Shown piece after piece: positions 21,813 through 33,242 of a DNA stretch of 64,000 nucleotides. Made by a program: the position numbers and the translations under genes. Location: positions 74,420,596 to 74,484,595 of the forward strand of contig CM050454.1 in NCBI GenBank assembly GCA_027563935.2, written 5' to 3'. Numbering within the stretch: position 1 is the first letter of the stretch; every line of letters starts with the position of its first letter. The stretch is from Costus lasius (Eukaryota; Streptophyta; Magnoliopsida; Zingiberales; Costaceae). A model generated the notes under the pieces. That model was not told where the DNA came from, did not search any database, and saw only the letters and a program-made list of their open reading frames with translations.

Positions 21813-23630
21813 AAAACCCCAAAAGGAATATGGAAGAGTAGCCTGACTCATCATAGAACGAACCATATCAAGTAACGTTCTATTTCTCCTCTCGGACACA
21901 CCATTCCATTGCGGTGTTCCAGGCGGAGTGAGCTGTGAGATAATCCCACACTCCTTTAAATAGTCAGTAAACGCATGACTTAGGTATTCTCCACCTCGAT
22001 CTGAGCGAAGTGCCTTGATATTTTGGCCTAGCTGATTTTGTACTTCATTCTTGAACTCTTTGAACTTGTCAAAAGATTCACTTTTATGTCTCATTAAATA
22101 GACATACCCATATCTACTGAAATCATCAGTAAAGGTAATGAAGTACTGATAGCCACCTCTGGCATGTTTACTAAATGGCCCACACACATCACTGTGTATA
22201 AGGTCAAGTAAACCTGAAGCCCTTTGACCTTTGTGAGGAAAAGGTGACTTCGTCATTTTACCCATCAAACAAGCTTTGCATGTATCAATCTCCTTATAGG
22301 AGAATGATCCCAGCAGTCCATGATCATGCAACCGCTTAATGCGTTTCTCGTTAATATGGCCTAAACGACTATGCCATAGCAAGGTGCTGTCATCAGCATT
22401 CTTGGCTTTCTTAATATCAATTTTCTGTATAGAACATTCCATGTCCAACATGTATAACCCATTGTTAATTGAACCAGTTGCATAAACAATATTATCATAA
22501 GATAAGACACACTTTGAAATATTGCATTCAAAGGAAAATCCCTTCCTGACAAGAGCAGGAATGGAGATAATATTTTTAGTAATACTGGGAACAAAATAAC
22601 AATTGTCTAGTTCCAATACAATTCCAGATGGTAAAGAAATGAAATAGTCTCCTACAGCAACAGCAGCAACCCGTGCCCCGTTTCCAACGCGTAGGTCCAC
22701 CTCATGCTGTCCCACCTGTCTTCTTCTCTTGAGTTCCTGCACATTTGAACAAATGTGAACTCCACATGCAGTGTCCAACACCCATGATATAGAAGAAGAA
22801 AACATGACCTCAGTCACATAAATACCTGAGCCAGAAGCGAAGCTTCCCCTCTTATCTCCTTGGAGCGCTTTACAGTCCTTTATCCAGTGACCTAGCTGGC
22901 CACAATGGAAACACCTGTATTCCTTGGACCGCTTCACCTTCTGCTTCAGAGCCTTGCTGTAGCTCTTGACAGGGGCTTTGCCCTTCTTCCCCTTCTTCTT
23001 GTTCCTGGAAGGAACCATTAAGACAGAGGTCGAAGGCTTTCCCTTCAGAGTCTCCTCAGTAGTGAGGAGCATATTCAGCAGCTCTGCCGGAGTACAATCG
23101 ATTTTGTTCATATTAAAATTAATAATGAACGCGTCGAATGAAGGCGGGAGAGACTGCAGAATAATATCCACAGCAAGCTCCTGGTTGATGGTATGCCCCA
23201 GTTTCTCTAGAGCTTCCTTGTGCCCAATCATCTTGAGCACGTGAGCTCCTACTGGGCTCCCTTCAGCCAGTTTGCTCTGAAAGAAGAGCTTCGTCAAATT
23301 ATAGCGTTCAGTCCTCGCCTGTGCAGCATACAGCATCTTGAGGTTTGCTATCATATCTATAGCAGACATATCCTCATGCTGACGCTGCAGCGGTGGCGTC
23401 ATAGACGCTAACATCAGGCAAGCGACATCAATGCTATCATTGACGTGCTTTTCATAGGCTTCCCGAACCGCCCTTGCGGCGTTCGGAGCGGGCTGAGGCG
23501 GTATCGCCGTCTCGAGGACATACAGTTTCCTCTCTGCCTTAAGAATAATCTTAAGGTGTCCAAACCAGTCAGAGAAGTTCGGCTCAGCAAACTTCTCCCT
23601 TTCCAGTAGGGATCGCACATTGAAGTTCAT
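21813..23630 (-). pseudogene. Copia A gag, protease and integrase
   Basis: The ATG on the minus strand (23628-23630) begins 'MNFNVRSLLEREKF'. Gag, the CCHC knuckle (here 'GHWIKDC', Ile for Lys compared with C), protease 'LDTAC', the H-H-C-C region and the integrase core triad ('HSDVCG', 'SDRGGEY', 'SERRNR') follow without a stop. The frame runs to 'SFWGF' at 21813, where Gypsy G1 enters; the rest is at 1-1587. Unlike copy C, gag and pol are in one frame here. The frame past 21813 runs into the Gypsy LTR and ends after a few foreign residues. Confidence 0.95.
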
Positions 23631-25469
23631 GGTGTTCGTTGCTGCAGGTATCTACAACAATGCAAGAACAGCAAGGTCAGTATCAATGTTAAGAATCAAT
23701 CAGGACTTAAGAAAGATTCTTTTTCTCACTATTTTATCTGACTGAAAAATCCATTAAACAGTCCGAAAGAGTAAACACTCTTTTAGTGAGATGGGATCCA
23801 GATTTCATACTTGGTCTCCGCGTCCCGCTCAGGCGAGATAAGATGCACAGAGAGTACAAGCACTAATCTCTGGTAGGCTGTCCAAGCCAATCGCCAACCC
23901 GTGCGATTCCCCTTCATCTGGGCAGTCCAGCAGACTGTGCCAACTGAGTTGGTACAACACAATCTCTGACCCCACAGATGGCTGCCCCCATGTGCTACCA
24001 TATGCGCCACATATGTAGCCTACATGGTCAAGCTGACCCGACCTACTCCCTGGACCACCACGTGCTATGCTGAGCAACGAGAAGGGATAAATCCCTACTC
24101 TGTAACACGCAGGTGTAATCTCGCACCATCTGAAGATAGATGGACGTGCCCACTGAGTGGGTACAACACGGCTCCAACGATAGTCAGAACAGTGAGGTTT
24201 TGCGTCAGAAGGCTTACGAGCTTGATATTTCAGCGTTGGATTTTAACGGTCTTTTATCTTCCTCACTATCATGCAATTCCTATGGTGATAGCAGAAGATA
24301 AACTAACCATGCAATTCTAATATTTAAACAATAAAAGAAAGCATGTATCTTATGTGGTAAAAGCCCATAGCCTTAGTAAGACCTTAATTAACTTAAGTCT
24401 TCACTTGCTTTTCTTCATGGGGCTTTTGCTGCTCATCTGGCCCAAACCAGAGCCCAAGCGCCATCTGCAGATCTGGTGCGCCCACCAGGAATATGCGCCA
24501 GGTCCCAGGGTCGAACCCTAGACCTCCCACCTGGTCAAGCCACTGCTGCATGCGCCTCTGCCAAGTGTGCTTTGTGCTCTTGTCTAATTAAATTACAAAT
24601 TTAACTATCTAGACAAGATTGACACGCAGGTCAATTACAATTTATAAATTAAAGCAATGTGATACGCAGATCACAATAATTAATTTACATTTAATACAGG
24701 CATGCAGGCCCCAGCACAGCACAGATTTAACATGGGCAGCCCACATAAGAATAAATAGACAAACACATGGCATCAATTAACATGTGATCCAATCATTAAA
24801 ATAAAATTTTTGAAAAACCCCATGGGCATCAATTTTATTTTGCTTATATGCCCTACAACCTTACAACGGTCCATTACTAGGGATCCACTCATCCAACCTA
24901 GTCAGATCCACTGCCCTTGCATGCACCAAGTCCTAACTGACTTGAGTCGACCATAAGGTCAACCATGCATGCGCCAGGGCTGAACGACCACAATGAGGTC
25001 TGGCAAGCGGGTGTGACCCCGGGCCTAACTCATGTGCGTTCATCGGTTGTCTCAATCAGACATCGCTACACGCCTGTCTGCAGTCGACCTGTAGCCACCA
25101 CGTGCTTGCGCACAGGTGCTACCTGGTCAACCCATCAAGGCTGTCAGATGGTCTGATCAGACTTTTGGATCCAACCTAGGGGGTGACTTCAACCCTAATA
25201 ACCCGTCTAAGGGTTTACTGCAAGGCCTTAGATCTAATGAGGTCGCGCAAGTAATATAGATTTTGAAAACCTAAGATGCGCCAACACATCAAACATGCGC
25301 AAAAGATAGAAACATACATAATAGATGTATTTTCGCAAGATGATAAACACTATCATAAAACTTTCGCATGTCATGTAGATCTAAGCATATGCGCAAACAT
25401 GGATCAAACATGGAGACCAAGCATTAAGCAATCATAATAACATGCGTTAACCTAGGCTCTGATACCAAT
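23631..25469 (-). promoter_or_regulatory. Copia A leader with primer-binding site
   Basis: The PBS, TGGTATCAGAGCC on the minus strand, is at 25455-25467. The twin hairpins are at 24146-24164 and 23937-23955, and the splice-acceptor-like TTGTAG ends at 23652. Between about 23640 and 24290 the sequence tracks the leader of C closely; from 24290 to 25450 it is more diverged. No gene. Confidence 0.85.
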
Positions 25470-27138
25470 TGAAAGAACCCCATACAAGGGGGGGCGAAAA
25501 CCCTAACAGGAGGCGCAACAAAATCTAGCGGAATCTAGGGCTTTCAAATCGCTTAGCATGTATTATGATCAACTTATAAACTCTGCATGAATAAAAATGA
25601 TTCATACCATAGCCATTTCTAGATGGCGCCTTGGAAGAAAAAGTTGCAAGCGCCTCTTCTCCAAAGTCTCGCACACAAGATGAAGATGTGCTCCTTCCTT
25701 GATGCTCCTTGTGCTAGCAAGGATCATCCATGGTGTCTTGATCGTTTGAAGGGAAGAGAGAGTTCTTGCTTCCTTGATCCTCGAGTCTCTAAGGTGTGAA
25801 CGAAAGTTCCACACACGAGGGCGACGAGAATAGAGGGGTTTTGACGACAAGAGATGCGCTCCACTCAAGACATGGAGGCGTGGTTACTAAAAATAGCCAA
25901 CCTCTCTTTCATGCGATCATGTGTTCATGCGCTCATGAACCAATCGCATTTTTCTCTCTACTTTGAACCAAGCGCTCATATCTAGAGCCGGTTCAATTAG
26001 GTCTGGTTCATAGACCAATTAACCCAAGCAATTAGTCCAGATCACATTAAACCCTAAGGTACTTGATCTGACCGTTGATCTCTCGATGCTCCTGATCTCA
26101 CCGATCCAGCATCCATTCTCTCGATCGAAGCTTACCGATCTCAAGCCCCAATCAATCAAACATGATCAGACCAGATCTCACTTACAATCAGAGATTAAAT
26201 CCCATTAAACTGAACCCAAACAATTCAGTCCACACGATCTGACTTAAGTAAGCCATATCATCAAATTGTGCGACCCTGAGGGTTTCCTTTAAATGTCGGT
26301 AACGATAACTCACGTTATCACGATCAGTGAGGGGTATCTAGCAACACATCACTGTCTCCCGATATAAAGGAAAGAGTCTTCCAAGACTACACCCATAAAC
26401 AGCACAAGTGTGAATCAACTCACAAAGCATACATATTTCCTTTGCCACTGGATGTTCTTATTGGACAAGCGTGTCAAGCTTGTAACTCCAATATGATGAG
26501 CATGATTAGATCAGATGAACATAGTCACCTGGGTATGGCCATACACTTTCTCAATCATCTCATCCAGGGGGCCCCTTAAGAACATCACACTCCTTAAACA
26601 AGGAGACGGCAATCCTATGTCTATCACTAGTGCCCTAACATGACTCAAGCTCACCATCCAAGATAGTTTATAATCATTATGTTTCAAATGATATTGTACT
26701 ACCTCAAAACAATGACAATCATCATTTAGAAACATAAGTGATCTCAAGTCAGAGGAAATGTGCCACTTGTCATATTCAAGGATTACTCACATTGTGACAA
26801 ACAATTGAATATCCTAGTAGGGTCTGTCCAGTACATCCAATGTACCCATGAGTCTACATCTTATTCCATGCTCGAAGCATCCCATAAGACTAGAACACAT
26901 ATTAGTCTTAACCATATCAAGGCTGTCTCATGTTCACCAAGATATATCGACTAAGGACTTTATTGCCTGTCAGCCTAGCTGAACAGCTTTGAGACATTAT
27001 TCAGAAGAACATATATATTGCAGCAGACAATGTAGCTAACTGAATAATAACCATGCCTTTATAAACATAACAGTTTATTACATGATACCGATACAAACCC
27101 AAGGCCTCAAACATTAGCCTTAAGGGCATACCCCAACA
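25470..27138 (-). repeat. 5' LTR of Copia A (1,669 bp)
   Basis: On the minus strand it starts TGTTGGGGTATGCCCTT at 27138 and ends TTCTTTCA at 25470. It ends with the U5 hairpin (CCCCTTGTATGGGG-like) and holds the structured box at about 26300-26350. The U5 end shares 'AGGAGGCGCAACAAAAT' with the left LTR of element F. Confidence 0.93.
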
Positions 27139-27262
27139 TCTTACTCACTATGTCGACTCCCTCGCTCGACTCGATCTTTTGGGTTTTTGGGACCGACTTA
27201 TTTTAGGGATTGCTTCTGCTATTTGTATGTAAAAATTTTAAAATCCCCGAGGTTTCCCAACA
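27139..27262 (+). repeat. Remnant LTR end 'D1' flanking Copia A
   Basis: These 124 bp end GGTTTCCCAACA and align well with the end of D3 (about 63811-63943), including CTTACTCAC, TCGATC and TTTTTGGGAC. Copia A cut the LTR here; the rest would lie left of the window. Confidence 0.75.
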
Positions 27263-27965
27263 TTGGTATCAGAGCAACTTGTGAGACTCGAGCGGTGTTT
27301 ATTGCATTCTTGTATGCTCACATGTCAAATGTTCTTTTTTAAAAATTCTGCATGTGGCTCACGATTTTTCTAAGTAGAAAAATTTGTAGGTCTTTCATTC
27401 CTAACTTCTCCTCCATCTCTTTGATTTTTTTGATTTCTTCACTTAAGGGATTGACCCTTTTGTGAGAAAATTAATTTCCCCACATGCATGTAGGATAGAC
27501 CTACTGTGTGGGACTTGTCAAGATTATGCAGGGCATGGATTGGGTGATTGCCCTAATATTGGCAGGTTAAGGATTACAAGAAGGGAAATGGGAATGCCAC
27601 ATGTAGACTCCTAAGAGAAACAAAGAATCCTAGATTTGTGATGAGAAGTTGAGGTTGAAAGACATGTTTTAATGAAGAAATAAAATTCAGATTTTATGGT
27701 TTTTCATGAACATATAGAAAAGCATGAGATAGATATCTTGATTGTGCATCATGTTGTGGTCATAGTCAAGCCCCTTATATGCCTGTGATGTATTTGTGTG
27801 AGGCTTGCGTGCTGCTTTTTCTTTTGTTTTGTAAATTAAAGATTAAGGGGCGCATGCTTCATGATGTCTTGGCATTGGTGCAACTCTAGTTGGTGTATCT
27901 TAGATGGTGGCGCAAAGAGCAAGGCATTGATCGAACCCTTCATGGGGCACTTCTAAGGTTTCCCT
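27263..27965 (+). promoter_or_regulatory. Primer-binding site and leader of element D1
   Basis: TGGTATCAGAGCA at 27264-27276 follows the LTR end, so 27139-27262 was a 5' LTR. The next ~690 bp have no reading frame of note and resemble an untranslated leader. They break off at 27966, where LTR D2 begins; no gag or pol of D1 is present. Confidence 0.7.
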
Positions 27966-28901
27966 TGTTGGTGTATATGCCCTGCAGACCAATGTATGGA
28001 CATGGTCAGGCATTGTTTGAATGTACTTTGATAGAATTTCTATTCTTTATAAAGGCATGGTCGTTATTATGCAGACTTATCTACTTGCGTTGGTGTATTA
28101 AGTTGCATAAATAATGTCCCAGGAGTTTGGTTGGATCCATTCTCATAAGCTATCCCCGGTCAAGGTATCTTAGCAGATATGGGACAGCTTTGGTACATGT
28201 GAGACTGGTGTATGGGCTAGTTAGATGCGGGGCACAGTAACGCAGACATATAGGTGCATTGGATGCACGGGAGTGATCCACCGTGAGGATTGACTTGTCT
28301 AGTCAACAAGTCAATCTCACATGCAAGAGGTTTGCATTGATCTTTAGACTTGAGGTATTCTTGTCTAGATTTGATGATGGGTATGCTTTGATACAGTCTT
28401 ATGTCTCTCCGTAATTGGGAGATTAAAACAGCTGTCATTGGGCATGTCATAAGTCATATAGGGACATGGATAACCAATAATAGGATTTGCCCCTTCCTTC
28501 GGAGGAAGCATGATATCCACTTTGGGGGCGCCCTCCTTATTGGTGCATGACAGGAATGTGTGGCCACACTAGTTGAGTCATGACCAATGCATTGGATGAA
28601 TAAACTTGAGACTAATCCAATGGCAGGATATCGGTTTAGGCAAAGGGATCTATAATGCATGGGAATCCTCGTTGCTTGTTAGAGAGTTGTTGCCATATGA
28701 CTTTAGTCCAAAGACATGGGTAGTAGTGATGTGTTGCTAGATACCCCTCACTACTTATGGTGTTCTATCATCATTGCCATCGTCATTTGAATCCTATGGG
28801 GTCACACGCAATAGACTCTTGATGTTGTTTTATGATCTGGATATCTTGGAATATATGTATTTGAGTTCATGTCCAAGGCAGATTCATGGTTGAATCTAAT
28901 T

Positions 28902-29190
28902 TTAGGAGTTGGACTCCTAAGCTCAATAAGGATTCAAATTTGGATTGGATGAGGCCCATAATGGTTGGGCGCATGTCATAATCCAATTAGGAGTTAGACT
29001 CCTAATCCAACAAGGATCCAATTAGGAATTAGAATCCTAATCCAATTAGGAGTTGGAATCCTAATCTAATTAGGATTCAAATCCTAAGAGGAGTTAGATC
29101 TAAACAAGGCCCATTATCTTGGGCGCAAGTCATGATCCAACTAGGATTCAAATCCTAATAGGAATTGGCTTTGGATGAGGCCCATTGGGT
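28902..29190 (+). repeat. Degenerate palindromic repeats in LTR D2
   Basis: Units such as TTAGGAGTTGGACTCCTAA and TTAGGAATTAGAATCCTAA recur with AATCC spacers, each a short inverted repeat. No gene. Confidence 0.8.
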
Positions 29191-29573
29191 TGGGCGCAAA
29201 TCCTAGTCCAATAAGGATTTAATTCAAGGGCATAAATAGCATTGAGATTCAAATCCATTATGGGATTGTGGATTAAATCTATTTATGGCAAATTGGAATC
29301 CTAATAGGGGTTGGATTCATACATGGCGCATGATATAATTCCACTTGTGGAATTTGCGCCCATTGGAGAAATTTGAATCCTAATTTGAATTTGTTTCCTT
29401 AATTGGAAACATGCTTGGACGTGAGGACTAATATGGTAAGTCCTAATCGAACTCAAATTGGCCTCATGATGCGCCAATTCAAATATGTGGCTGAAATTGA
29501 ATGGGTTAATTCCTTGGAGGAATTTGAGCCATAAATTTGAACGGAAGAGTGGAGGCGGTTTGGGCTTCATGGC

Positions 29574-29582
29574 TATAAAAGG
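29574..29582 (+). promoter_or_regulatory. TATA box of LTR D2
   Basis: TATAAAAGG is followed by GAGGGGTATGCGCCCCTC, a short hairpin. D3 has TATAAAAGA at 63442. This is the likely LTR promoter; the transcript start is expected ~30 bases on. Confidence 0.6.
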
Positions 29583-29732
29583 AGGGGTATGCGCCCCTCT
29601 CAAAAGAGATGAGATATCTACTCAAGGCGAGAGCAAGGAAGAGCAAGGCAACTTGGAGTTGCGCATGCTTTCTATCCCTAGCCGCCATCTTCCTTGAAGT
29701 ATCGCCATCTTCCTTCACCCTTTGGCCGAAAG

Positions 29733-31458
29733 TGTTGGGGTATGCCCTTAAGGCTAATGTTTGAGGCCTTGGGATTGTAAAAGTATCATGTAATAAACTC
29801 TTATGTTTATAAAAGGCATGGTTATTATTCAGGTTGTTACCTTGTCTGCTGTAATAAGTGTACTTCTGAATAATGTCTCAAAGCTGTTCAGCTAGGCTGA
29901 CAGGCTATAAGTCCTTAGTCGAGATATCTTGGTGAACATGAGACAGCCTTGATATGGTTAAGACTAATATGTGTTCTAATCTTATAGGATGCTTCGAGCA
30001 TGGAATAAGATGTAGACTCATGGGTACATTGGATGTACTGGACAGACCCTTTTAGGATATTCAATTGTTTGTCACAATGTGAATAATCCTTGATAGCAGC
30101 AAGTGGCACATTTCCTTTGACTTGAGATCACTTGTGTTTCTAAATGATGATTGTCATTGTTTTGAGGTAGTTCAATATCATTTGAAACATAATGATTATA
30201 GACTATCTTGGATGGTGAGCTTGAGTCAGGTTAGGGCACTAGTGATAGATAAAGGATTGTCGTCTCCTTGTTTAAGGAGTGTGATGTTCTAAAGGGCCCC
30301 CCCTTATATGAGATGATTGAGAAAGTGTATGGCCATACCCAGATGACTATGTTCATCTGATCTAATCATGCTCATCGTATTGGAGTTACAGGCTTGACAT
30401 GCTTGTCCAATAAGAACATCCAGTGGCAAAGGAAACATGCATGCCTTGTGAGTTTGATTCACACTTGTGCCATGGTTTGGGTGTAGTCTTGGAAGACTAT
30501 TTCCTTTATATCGGGAGACAGTGATGTGTTGCTAGATACCCCTCACTGATCGTGATAACGTAAGTTATCGTTACCGACATTTAAAGGAAACCCTCAGGGT
30601 CGCACAAATTGATGATATGGCTTTCTTGAGTCAGATCGTGTGGACTGAATTGTTTTGGTTCAGTTTAAAGGAGTTTAAACTCTGATTGTAAGTGAGATCT
30701 AGCCTGATCATGTTTGATTGATTAGGGCTTGAGATCGGTAAGCTTCGATCGAGAGTAGTGATGCTAGATCGGTGAGATCAAAGGCATCAAGGGATGTACG
30801 GTTAGATCTCGAACCTTCATGGTTCAGATGAGATTTAGACCATTGCTTGGCTTGGTTCAATTTAGTCTTTAAACCGAATTCAATTGGACCGAATTCAATT
30901 GAACCGGTTCACATATGTGAACGCATGGTTCAATCGAATTGGCGTTTTGTTTTGGTTCATTAGACATGAACGTTTGAAGTGATGACTTACCATTTTGGGA
31001 ATGGAGGTTTCGGAAATGGTTCTTCAACGCCTCACTTGGATGAAAAAAAAAAACGCTTGTCTCTTCTCAACGATTGCTTCTTGCTTTCGGTGTGGTGAGT
31101 TTGGACGAGGACAAGGAAGAGTTCATCCACGCCAAGTTCATCCTTCATCTCCTTCACGCGACAAGTGCACTTGAAGTCCTTGCTAGCACAAGGAGCAACA
31201 AGAAGAAAGGCCACTTCTCATCTTGTGTGCGCATCTTGTGGAGGAGACCCCTATTCGATCTCTTCTTCCAAGCCGACCTCCAACTCTATGGCTATGGTAT
31301 AGATCTAAACTCATTCAAGTTGATCATATGCTCATGCTAAGATCGTTGAAAACACATGCTTCCGCTTGCAATTTTATGCGCCACCCCCTTAGTGTTTTCG
31401 TCCCCCTCTTGAAAGGGATTGCATCAGGTTTGCGCTCCCCCTTGAAGGGGACCCTACA
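29733..31458 (+). repeat. 5' LTR of Copia B (1,726 bp)
   Basis: It starts TGTTGGGGTATGCCCTTAAG. It has the structured box at about 30509-30559 (stem GATAAC, loop GTAA), an 11-A run near 31043, and two G/C hairpins at the end (CCCCTCTTGAAAGGG-like and CCCCTTGAAGGGG). Confidence 0.95.
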
Positions 31459-33242
31459 ATTGGTATCAGAGCATGTTGAAGCATGTTAATATGATTGCTT
31501 GATATTTCTGTGATCCATGTTTGCGCATCTTCATGTATGCTTAGATCTTGTTCACATGCGAAAATTGACATGCTATTTCTCCATGCGAAAGTAAGATGTT
31601 TACTTATCTAGGCGCATGTTGTTTGTTCATGATGTCGCATGTCTTGTGTTGGCGCTTAGTTTATGTTGTTTTATCAAACAAAACCCTAACTTGCGCGCCT
31701 ATGACTAGATCTAAAGTGCCACCTACTATAAACCCTTAGATGGGTTGATGGGGCTGAAGTCACCTCTAGGTTAGATCCAATAGTCTGATCAGACCATCTG
31801 ACAGCCTAGATGGATCGACCAGATGGCACCTGTGCGCAAGCACGAGGTGGCCATAGGTCGATTGCATCTTAGGCGTGTAGCGAGGTCTGGTTGAGACAAC
31901 CAGTGAACACTCTTGAGTTAGGCCCGGGGTCACACCCGCTTGCCAGAACTCTTGATGGTTGTTCAGCTCTTAGCGCATGCATGGTTGACCATTAGGTCAA
32001 CTCGGGTCAGTTAGGACTCGGTGCATGCAAGGGCAGAGGATCTAACTAGATGGATGAGTGGATCCCTATCAATGGACCATTGTAAGGTTGTAGGGCACAT
32101 AAGGAAGTTAAAATTGATGCCTATGGGGTTTTCAAAAATTTTAATTTCTTGATTGGATCACATGATGATTAAGACCGTATGCTTGTTTATTTAATCTTAT
32201 GTGGGTTGCCCAAATGTGTGCTGTGCTGGGGCCTGCGTGCCTGGTTAATTATAAGTTAATATTATTGTGATCTGCGAATCACATTTTTCATTAATCTATT
32301 GTATAATTGACCCGCGAGTCAAAGCTTGTCTAGATAGATCAAAATGTATTTTGATTAGACAAGAGCATAAAGGCACACATCCAAGAGGGGCATTCAGCTG
32401 GTGGCGCACCTGAGGTGCTCTTGGCCCTAGGGCCCTGGGTTGGACCAGATGAGATGCAAAGGAGCTCAAGTGAAGACTTAAGTAAAATTAAGGTCTTACT
32501 TAGGGTTCATGGGCTTTTACCACATAAGATCATGCTTTCTATTTATTGCTTATATAATTAGAATTGCATGTGTTTATCTTCTGCTATAGCCATAGGATTT
32601 GCCTGATAGTAAGAAGATAAAAGACCGTTAAAATCCAACGCTAACATATCAAGCTCGGAAAGCCTTCTGACGCGAAACCTCACCGTTCTGACTATCGTTG
32701 GAGCCGTGTTGTACCCACTCAGTGGGCACGTCCATCTATCTTCAGACGGTGCTGGATTACACCTGCGTGTTACAGAGTAGGGATTTATCCCTTCTCGTTG
32801 CTCAGCATAGCACGTGGTGGTCTAGGGAGTAGGTCAGGTCAGCTTGACCATGTAGGCTACATATGTGGCGCATATGGTAGCACATGGAGGCAGCCATCTG
32901 TGGGATCAGAGACTGTGTTGTACCAACTCAGTTGGCACAGTCTGCTGGATTGCCCAGATGAAGGGGAATCGCACGGGTTGGCGATTGGCTAGGACAGCCT
33001 ACCAGAAATTAGTGCTTGTCATCTCTGTGCATCTTATCTCGCCTGAGCGGGACGCGGAGACCAAGTATGAAATCTGGATCCCATCTCACTAAAAGAGTGT
33101 TACTCTTTCGGACTGTTTACTGGATTTTTCAGTCAGACAAAATAGTGAGAAAAGAATCTTTCTTAAGTCCTGGATTGATTCTGAACATTGATACTGACCT
33201 TCCTGTTCTTGCTTGTTGTAGATTCCTGCAGCAACGAACACC
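31459..33242 (+). promoter_or_regulatory. Copia B leader with primer-binding site
   Basis: The PBS TGGTATCAGAGCA is at 31461-31473. The twin hairpins are at 32711-32729 and 32930-32948, with both outer pairs intact, and the candidate splice acceptor TTGTAG ends at 33221. No gene. Confidence 0.85.

Larger units (their letters stand above)
1..27138 (-). mobile_element. Ty1/Copia LTR retrotransposon 'A', outermost host of the left nest
   Basis: A minus-strand Copia element reads right to left: 5' LTR at 25470-27138, primer-binding site 25455-25467, leader, then gag-protease-integrase (21813-23630). After the Gypsy insertion the reverse transcriptase and RNase H follow (1-1587). The 3' end and 3' LTR lie beyond base 1, so its target duplication cannot be checked. 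Domain order gag-PR-IN-RT-RH is the Ty1/Copia order. The LTR and protein match elements B, C, E and F in this window, so one family has repeatedly inserted here in both orientations. A sits in an older LTR whose remnant continues at 27139. The visible coding part has one nonsense codon besides the Gypsy insertion. Confidence 0.93.
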
